A stretch of DNA of 47,945 bases from the NCBI GenBank assembly GCA_947486185.1, contig CANKTH010000002.1:1-47945 (forward strand). The letters run 5' to 3'. Below are positions 42,301-47,945 of the stretch, in pieces. The translations under genes were made by a program, and so were the position numbers. Origin of the DNA: Deltaproteobacteria bacterium (GTDB taxonomy: Bacteria > Myxococcota_A > UBA796 > SXON01). The first letter of the stretch is position 1, and each line of letters opens with the position of its first letter. The notes beneath the pieces are model-generated. The model did not search any database, was not told the DNA's origin, and saw only the letters and a program-made list of their open reading frames with translations.

Positions 42301-45300
42301 GCGATCAGCTCGGAAGGCACCACCCGCTCCACGAGCGGGCCCAGGCCCGCCGCCTGTCCCTCCGCGTCCGCGGCCTGGGGGCGGATCATCTCGAAAATTT
42401 CCGGATCTTCGTATCCATCGGCGATCCTCGGCCGCCCCTCGGCGCGCGCCGCTGGCAGTCCCCCCGCGTGGCTGTCCGCCGCGAGGTGGCGTGTGTCTGC
42501 CCCGTCCGGCTCGCTCTCAGGCGGCCGCGTTTCATCCGACGCGTCGTCGCCGCCGGTGGGCACCGCCGCAGCACGCTCGTCGGCGCTGGAGGCCGGGTCC
42601 AGCGTCTCCACCGCAGGAGCGCCGTCGGGGCCCCTCGCTACGCCTCCATCCCGACCCACCGTGAGCTCCGGCGTCCCCCCGCCGGGAGCGCCCTCACCCG
42701 TCCCAACGACGTCCTCCGACCCGGCACCGTCGAGCTCCCGAGCCGCCGCGGCGCTCTCGCGCGTGGGGGCAACGTCGGGCTCCGTCGGGGGGGTGGGCGG
42801 TGCCACCGGGGAGGCCGCGCCCGGCGCCGTGCCGGCCTCGGCAGCCTTACCGGCCAGCCAGGCGGCCAGCGCGGTCAGGGTCTTGTGATCCGCAAGGCGA
42901 AAGCGATCATCTCGCGGGATCCGATATCGATCCCGCATGATGGAGAAGATCTCGGCCTGCTTGACCGTGTCGATGCCAAGGTCGGCTTCCAGCTCGTAGG
43001 ACGGATCGAGGTCCGCTACGTCATAGCCAGTTTTTTCCGCTACGACCGCGATCAGGGTGTCGAGCATCGCGGGGGTGACGGCCGGGCGTGCCGCGCCGGG
43101 TTGACTGGAGTCGGTCGTGGCGGCGGCGGTTGTGGCCTGAACCGTAGAGGACACAGCAGGCGTTTCAACGGCTGCAGGCACCGCCGCAGACCGCAATTGG
43201 CGGTGTTCTACCACTGTTTCAGCGCTGCCCGTCTGCTCCATCAACCAAGCGCGGCGCGTCGCCTCACTCGCGACCCGCTGATCTCCGTTCGCCATCCGCC
43301 GCCACGCGACCAGCGCGAGCTGCGAGCCAAACCCAGCCGCCAACCGGATAGCATAGGAAAAATCTGCGGGCCCGCCCGTCGAGAGCCGCAGGTCCCCCAG
43401 CTCGGGGTCAGGCTCTCGCAGATTGGGGATAGGCGGGACTTCCCGGTACTGCAGCGCCTTGACTGCCACCGCGTCCTCGAGGCCGGCGCCCATCGCGTGC
43501 CCGGTGAACCCTTTGGTATTGGCGATGATCATGCGGCTGGCGTCCGGACCGAACGCCGCGGGCAACGCTGCCATCTCCGCCGCCGCCGAGCCGCCCCGGG
43601 CGGGCGTGAAGGTCTCGTGGGACAAGAAGACCGCGCTCCGGGCGATGCTCGCCGGATCGGTGCCCGCGATCTCGGCGATCTGCTGGGCGAACAGTGTCAC
43701 CTGTTGCGTGATGTGTTGCGCGTCGAGGCGGGTGCCATGAAAGGCGGAGTTGGAGATCTGGGTGCCAAGCAGCTCGGCGACCGGGACGAGCCCCCGCTCC
43801 CGCACCGATGCTTCGGTCTCGATCATCATGCCGACGGCGCCCATGCCCAGGATCATGCCGTGGCGGCGACGATCAAAGGGTAACGCCGCGTTCTCGACCT
43901 TGTCCTCGGTCGTTGCCGCTCCAGCTGCGAGGAAGCCGGCGCCGATCCACTCGATCAGGTTGTCGCCCGTGACATCGTCCGCCGCGACCACGAGCACCCT
44001 GGTACAACGGCCCGTCCGAAGCCAATCTTCAGCCACCGAGATCGCCTGGGACGTGCTCGCACACGCGGCGTTCACCTGGGTGTTGGGGCCGCGCGCACCG
44101 ATCAGCTGGGCGAGCTGGGAGTGCCCCATCGAGAGGACCTGAAACAAGAAGCGCCGATCAAACCTACCTTCGCCGTCGCCTCCGTCCGACTTGACCTTCT
44201 GCAGGAGCTGGTCGTAGCCCGGAAACGCGCTCGCAAACACGATGCCCGTCCCTTCGCGGTAGCTCTCAGGCAGCGCCCAGCCGGTGGCGACGTTCTTGCC
44301 CGAGCCGGTCTTCCGAAACGTACGAACGAGCGGGATCCCCGCGTCGCGAAGCGCCTCGAGACCGGCGGCGAAGGCGAGCTGGGTGGTGATGTCGAGGGCG
44401 CGGGTGACCTCAGGATCGACCCCATAATCAGCAAGGTCAAAGTGAGCTTTCTGGCCCGCGAGGCGGATCACCTGACTGTGATCCTCGACGGGTACAAAAC
44501 GCCCGTCGCCGGTCTGGGGGTCCTTGACCAGCCGGACGATCTGTTTGCCCAGCAGACGATCCTGCACCGCATGCGGCACCGCGCCGATACGGTTCTCGCC
44601 GCGGAGAATCCGGCGGATGTTGTCCGGGCCAAACACCTCGTCACCGCCCGGCAGGCCGACTGCGGCGCCGGAACATACGATTCGGCCAGCATAAAAGCGC
44701 TGCTGTACCGCAACAAGTCGCGGATCGCCGACCGGCGCGGGAGGCCTGGCGGAGGCGGGCGCCGCCGAGAGGGGCCGCTCGACGTCGGGAGCAGGCGCCG
44801 GCGGCACGACGACCGGGGCCCGAGCTGCGGCGGGCACCGCGGCGCCCGGTTGCGGCGCGGAGGGGCGCTGCGGCGTGGCAACCCGCGCGAGCTCATAGGC
44901 GCTCCAGCTCGCCTTGAGGAAGGCGTCCAGGGCCGGCAACATCGCCTGCGCAAACTTGGACGAGTCGAGCGCGCCGCCAAGGCTCCCGTGAGCAAAACTT
45001 TGCAGGAAGCTCGTGGCGACTTCCGGGCTGACTACGGCCGACTCACCCGGCGCGGGACGGGTGATCGCGATCCGGCGCACGGCGTAGCCGACTACGGACC
45101 GCAGCGTTCGATAGTCAGCGGTGCGGAAGGATGGATCGTCCCCCAACTGGAAATAATCCTGTACTGCGGCTACAATATCCGCCATCTTCACCGAGTCGAT
45201 GCCGAGGTCGGCCTCGAGCTCCGCGTCGAGGTCGAGGGCGTCGAGCGGGTAGCCCGTCTTGTTGGAGACCAACGCCAGGATGTCGCGCTCCACCGAGTGA

Positions 45301-47945
45301 AGCGCCGGCACTGAGCTCGGGGAGCCTGACCGCAGCCGGGCCACCCGGGCCGCGACCGCCGTGCTCCCGCTGCGCCGAGGGCCGGGCGCGGCGAACAGCT
45401 CGACCGCCTCCGTGGGGGTGGGGCGTACCGGGAAGCCCAATACAAACAGCGCAGCGAGCGAGTCGCGGAGCGACAGCACGCCGCCGCGTTTCGGTTGGTT
45501 GGTGAACAGGGCACGATGGGGCCGATGACGCAGGATCGAGACCACGAAGCCCGACAGCGCGCGCTTGGGGCCGCACTCGACGAAAATACGGGCGCCGTCG
45601 TTGTACATGCGCTCGATCTGGTCGGTCCACTCGACCGGCGCGGCGACCTGCTGCGTCAAGATGTCCACCGCGGCTCGGGCCGCGCCGTCACCCGTTGGAT
45701 AGTATCGGCCTGTCACGTTCGTGGTGATCCGCCTGCGCGGCGCCTGGACGTCCAGTCCTTCCAATACACGCCTCAGTGGCGCGGACGCCGGCGCGACGAT
45801 GCGGCTATGAAAGGCATGACTGACGGGCAGAGGGAATACCGTGATTCCTCGCGCCTTGAACAGCTCCAACGCCGCGTCTACCGCGGCGCTCTCCCCGGCG
45901 ATGACCGTCTGGTTGGGCGCGTTCTTGTTGGCGGGAATGACGTAGCCACCCAGCTGGGCCAGCACCTCGTGAATGACGTCGGGCGGCGCGGCGATGCTCG
46001 CCATCTTCCCAAAGTCGTCAAGCTTTACCGCCGCCATCTCGCGCCCGCGCGCGCTCACCGCGAGCAGCGCGTCCCGAAACGACAGCACACCCGCGGCAAC
46101 CGCCGCGGCGTACTCGCCCAGAGAATGGCCGGCCACCACGTCGGGGAAGACCCCGTAGCTGGCCAATACACGCAAGATCGCGACGTCGACGGCCAGGGTG
46201 GCGGGCTGGGAGATCTCGGTGGCCCGGAGCGCCTCGAACTGGGCGTCCTCGGCAAGGAGAGGATTACGACGGATGTATTCCGTGAGCGGACGCCCGAGGA
46301 GCGGGGTCATCACCTCGTCGGCCTCCCGGAAGGTGTCTCCCGCCGGACGGAACACCGGCGCTAGATCGAGGCCCATGTCGAGATACTGCGACCCTTGTCC
46401 GGTGAACAGCATCGCAAGCTGGCCGTCGCTCGGCACGTCTTCGAGGTGGATGCCACGCTGCCGGAGCAGGTCGTAGTTGCCCCCTTTCTCCAGGCCGGCG
46501 ATCGCCCGCTCGATCTGGTAGTTCCGTTCAGCATTGTCTGCGGCGGCGGCCGCGACGCGCAAAGCGGCGTCCGGCTCGAACACGGTGCTACGCCCATCGC
46601 GGATCGCCTTGAGCTCCCGGATCAGCGCCTCGGGTGTGTCAGCGGACGCAGCCCAGATGCCCTCCGGCACCGGCAATCCGCCGCCCGTGGCGCCACCACC
46701 CGCACCACCGCCGTTGTTCCCACCATGACCACCGCTCATCCCGCCCCCCATCCTCGCGCCACCGGCGCTGGGCCCGGCTCCCCCGCTCGACTGGCCGCCA
46801 ACGGGCGGCTCACCGCCGCCGGTACCCAGCGCCACCGCCGCACCGTCTCCGTGGTCGCGCACGCGACGGGGGAGCCGCGCCGGAGCCATTCCCGGCGTAA
46901 ACCCCTGCAGTACGGCATGAAAATTCGTCCCGCCGAATCCAAACGCGCTGACCCCCGCAAATCGTGGCCCGCTCGACTCCCAGCGCTCCGGCCGGGTCTG
47001 AACCCGGAGGGGAACCACGTCCAACGCAAGGTCTGTCCGAGCCTTTTCGTAGTTGATGCTCGGCACGAACTGCTGGTGGTGGAGCGAGAGCACCGTCTTG
47101 AGCATCGCCGCCGCGCCAGCTGCGCTCTTCAGGTGTCCGACATTGCTCTTGATCGATCCGATCCGCACCGGGCGCTCCCGGCGGCCCGATCCGATCAGCG
47201 CGGTGAGCGCCTCCACCTCCACCCGGTCGCCCACCGTAGTCGACGTGCCGTGGCACTCGACCAGGTCGAGATCCCAGGGGTCTACGCCAGCACCTTCCCA
47301 AGCGCGCGTGAGTGCACGCTTCTGCCCCTCCACGTTGGGGGCGGTGATGCCCTTCCCCTTGCCATCGCTCGAGGCGCCCATGCTGCGGATCACCGCATAG
47401 ATCTTGTCCTGATCGCGGACGGCGTCGTTGAGGCGCTTGAGCACCAGCACGCCTACACCTTCGCCCATCACAAAACCATTCGCCCCCGCGTCGAACGGGC
47501 GCGAACCATCCGGTGACAACGCGCCGATTTTGCAGAACTTGATGTAGGTCGCCACGCCCATCGAGCGGTCGGCGCCGCCCGTGATCGCGAGATCAAAGTC
47601 GCCGTCCCGCAAGCCGGTCATCGCCGACTGAATCGCGGCCATGGAACTGGCACACGCCGCGTCCGTGGTGAAGTTCGGGCCACCGAGATCGAGCGCATAG
47701 GCCACCCGGCCGGCGACGACGTTGGAGAGCTCCCCAGGCATGGAGTCTTCGGTGATCTGCGGGAGATCACGGGTCATCCGTTTCGCGAAAGAATGCAAGA
47801 TCTCCTTACGTGCTTCGGCGCCGAGCGTCGCGAAGTCCGGCACCTCACCCAGGTAATCCTGGAGTGCCGGCACCATCGACCTCAACACGTAGGCGTCCGT
47901 GATCTCCCCGCCCATGGAGTTGCCCAAGATAACCGCGGTGCGGGT
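39339..47945 (-). CDS. PUFA/enediyne-like iterative type I polyketide synthase, KS-AT-ACP-KS-ACP-KR-DH-PPTase (5' truncated by window edge)
   Basis: A partial megasynthase of over 2,860 residues; the frame is open to the window end, with TRTAVIL before codon 47927. Residues below count from 47927. KS1 (1-345): Cys92 in DAACASS, His226 in ECHGTST, His265 in SNVGHLK. AT (500-800): Ser602 in GHSLGEY. ACP1 (880-950): Ser912 in LGIDSVK. KS2 (1080-1545): Cys1289 in NAACAST, His1437 in SHETFTPARGG, His1477 in FTGHAMG. ACP2 (1620-1692): Thr1654 in LGIDTVKQ, where Ser is usual. KR (2110-2375): LLTGGTRGI, Ser2284, Tyr2297. DH (2378-2645): His2411. PPTase (2660-2862): VGVDMEM and WAVKEAVLKALG. A PPTase at the end of KS-AT-ACP-KR-DH is the enediyne layout; the extra KS-ACP and the Gly-rich (360-420) and acidic (1692-1940) linkers differ. 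Product: probably a long-chain polyene or hydroxy lipid, inferred. The stop overlaps the GNAT start. Confidence 0.92.
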   Translation of the reverse strand, partial: TRTAVILGNSMGGEITDAYVLRSMVPALQDYLGEVPDFATLGAEARKEILHSFAKRMTRDLPQITEDSMPGELSNVVAGRVAYALDLGGPNFTTDAACASSMAAIQSAMTGLRDGDFDLAITGGADRSMGVATYIKFCKIGALSPDGSRPFDAGANGFVMGEGVGVLVLKRLNDAVRDQDKIYAVIRSMGASSDGKGKGITAPNVEGQKRALTRAWEGAGVDPWDLDLVECHGTSTTVGDRVEVEALTALIGSGRRERPVRIGSIKSNVGHLKSAAGAAAMLKTVLSLHHQQFVPSINYEKARTDLALDVVPLRVQTRPERWESSGPRFAGVSAFGFGGTNFHAVLQGFTPGMAPARLPRRVRDHGDGAAVALGTGGGEPPVGGQSSGGAGPSAGGARMGGGMSGGHGGNNGGGAGGGATGGGLPVPEGIWAASADTPEALIRELKAIRDGRSTVFEPDAALRVAAAAADNAERNYQIERAIAGLEKGGNYDLLRQRGIHLEDVPSDGQLAMLFTGQGSQYLDMGLDLAPVFRPAGDTFREADEVMTPLLGRPLTEYIRRNPLLAEDAQFEALRATEISQPATLAVDVAILRVLASYGVFPDVVAGHSLGEYAAAVAAGVLSFRDALLAVSARGREMAAVKLDDFGKMASIAAPPDVIHEVLAQLGGYVIPANKNAPNQTVIAGESAAVDAALELFKARGITVFPLPVSHAFHSRIVAPASAPLRRVLEGLDVQAPRRRITTNVTGRYYPTGDGAARAAVDILTQQVAAPVEWTDQIERMYNDGARIFVECGPKRALSGFVVSILRHRPHRALFTNQPKRGGVLSLRDSLAALFVLGFPVRPTPTEAVELFAAPGPRRSGSTAVAARVARLRSGSPSSVPALHSVERDILALVSNKTGYPLDALDLDAELEADLGIDSVKMADIVAAVQDYFQLGDDPSFRTADYRTLRSVVGYAVRRIAITRPAPGESAVVSPEVATSFLQSFAHGSLGGALDSSKFAQAMLPALDAFLKASWSAYELARVATPQRPSAPQPGAAVPAAARAPVVVPPAPAPDVERPLSAAPASARPPAPVGDPRLVAVQQRFYAGRIVCSGAAVGLPGGDEVFGPDNIRRILRGENRIGAVPHAVQDRLLGKQIVRLVKDPQTGDGRFVPVEDHSQVIRLAGQKAHFDLADYGVDPEVTRALDITTQLAFAAGLEALRDAGIPLVRTFRKTGSGKNVATGWALPESYREGTGIVFASAFPGYDQLLQKVKSDGGDGEGRFDRRFLFQVLSMGHSQLAQLIGARGPNTQVNAACASTSQAISVAEDWLRTGRCTRVLVVAADDVTGDNLIEWIGAGFLAAGAATTEDKVENAALPFDRRRHGMILGMGAVGMMIETEASVRERGLVPVAELLGTQISNSAFHGTRLDAQHITQQVTLFAQQIAEIAGTDPASIARSAVFLSHETFTPARGGSAAAEMAALPAAFGPDASRMIIANTKGFTGHAMGAGLEDAVAVKALQYREVPPIPNLREPDPELGDLRLSTGGPADFSYAIRLAAGFGSQLALVAWRRMANGDQRVASEATRRAWLMEQTGSAETVVEHRQLRSAAVPAAVETPAVSSTVQATTAAATTDSSQPGAARPAVTPAMLDTLIAVVAEKTGYDVADLDPSYELEADLGIDTVKQAEIFSIMRDRYRIPRDDRFRLADHKTLTALAAWLAGKAAEAGTAPGAASPVAPPTPPTEPDVAPTRESAAAARELDGAGSEDVVGTGEGAPGGGTPELTVGRDGGVARGPDGAPAVETLDPASSADERAAAVPTGGDDASDETRPPESEPDGADTRHLAADSHAGGLPAARAEGRPRIADGYEDPEIFEMIRPQAADAEGQAAGLGPLVERVVPSELIAPVDPRTPEYVVEGAEEDKDTRTADGGEGESGEDVGVFVDDDSAPETTAETPAEGAEARGLPRSFRLRRVARISRYTAIAGFLQDRVFRVMGSGALADALRRELGRRGGGLDGDPDVVIDVGVTIQEAFAEARRLDGRPPTWWICVEQEDAELSVERAAAVGARAGLTKALGREWTGCQARVISLDPWMEPTEAARAVLNELTAGDRSVEVWLGPERREVAVLGVADFPGRHQRLAGGVALLTGGTRGITARVAGVLAARGVGTLILAARTAPGTSPLNEEQARARARAEIEQAGERATPRRIEDLLRPQRLADEARQTVERLRSLGAVVEVYTVDLAALPAVQGLVRELVSRYGHIDYCVHGAGVEESRRLADKDEAAFQRVFSAKARGGVALAEALPASTRFLSMGSIAGRFGNASQVDYAAANEAMARVCAQRPNSLHVAWTAWDETGMAVRGGMERLLTERGIELLPAGPGAELAADLLASAEFGEVVAAAALGDFQMPSFHPLLDELRMDGDAVIGRRLLTTSRDAWLSDHVINDTPVLPGVMGLELMAAVALAVNPRGRYLGAEELRFNSALKLHHDEPVQVEVRGEPRRDGSVYCVLRSSRTTRTGREIHTDHFEAVIQTEAMPLLPRMPESFNPSLSMDRGDIYLRFFHGEVFQVLENLEGASLSGAEVGARVQQASIAEGLFTDPLVLEAVFQATGLHRMMQLSVMALPATVQAVARLRPVMDDLPLTVIVIQRGEVYDIDVESGDTVMMRVRGFRMVDTGPLEPELSIAAPEEGWLSTAVANAAEAKAALSDQERSEFTRRGVAKRQDDRLAGQLAARAAVERLCGHTDFQITRLLTGEPEVVGVKDVRVSLAHQAGDAVAVAVSGGSRVGVDMEMVVSRDPSFALEWFDPIEKVDFSDDLALTFGWAVKEAVLKALGRGLALSPRDVLLDLGPPLVVTLRGGAAARLEELGGGKIVVRSGQVRGRVVATVVIGGGS

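Noticed and set aside
40695..43883. Plus-strand open frame of over 1,000 codons
   Set aside because: It is antisense to the megasynthase domains KS2 to DH, whose catalytic motifs are clear on the minus strand. High GC makes such shadows common.

Overview
The window looks like a chromosomal segment of a high-GC member of the Myxococcota or a related deltaproteobacterial lineage. The basis is family-level: a peptidase ending in a MYXO-CTERM-like tail (CGC, hydrophobic stretch, run of Arg), several lipoproteins with Asp/Thr/Ser-rich linkers, two large acidic metal-binding-repeat lipoproteins of the MopE type, and a PUFA/enediyne-like iterative type I polyketide synthase. No phage, insertion sequence, CRISPR array, rRNA or tRNA was found. 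Genes are tightly packed, with many stop/start overlaps (ATGA, GTGA, TTGA). Both window edges cut through genes.

Layout. 1-2546 (+): tail of an MlrC-like metallopeptidase, a ProX-type tRNA deacylase, a SlyD-like PPIase and an LpxL-like acyltransferase. 2519-7043 (-): operon of a TPR membrane protein, MnmG, a class I glutamine amidotransferase and a sterol desaturase/fatty acid hydroxylase. 7289-16550: two acidic repeat lipoproteins (+) flanking an MscS channel (-), then a uracil-DNA glycosylase. 16532-21263 (-): PNGase F-like lipoprotein, small membrane protein, ornithine aminotransferase, a degenerate metallo-beta-lactamase-fold protein and a metallophosphoesterase. 21338-26171: small exported protein, TetR regulator with an SDR epimerase, an outer-membrane-type protein and an RluA pseudouridine synthase. 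26187-27571 (-): helical-repeat protein, a 50-residue secreted peptide and a sigma factor.

27728-31868 (-) is a FadR-like lipid locus: FadR regulator, two uncharacterised beta-rich proteins and a GMC oxidase resembling long-chain alcohol oxidases. A perfect 17-bp palindrome of FadR-operator type lies in front of the regulator. Divergent from it (31986-37685, +) are the formaldehyde-detoxification pair frmA-frmB, a small ORF, an M28 peptidase, a split HTTM/gamma-carboxylase-like pair and a divergent Fpg/Nei glycosylase. A 1.08-kb geneless convergent gap (37686-38766) holds an unexplained family of bipartite repeats, in + orientation in its left half and - orientation in its right half. The right end (38767-47945, -) is a megasynthase read as KS-AT-ACP-KS-ACP-KR-DH-PPTase, translationally coupled to a GNAT acetyltransferase.

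The most promising unexplained items are the megasynthase with its second, Thr-bearing carrier domain, the FadR locus, the mirrored repeat cluster, the peptide-sigma factor operon, and a set of exported-protein genes that look leaderless. All functional calls rest on reading motifs by eye; no database search was run.
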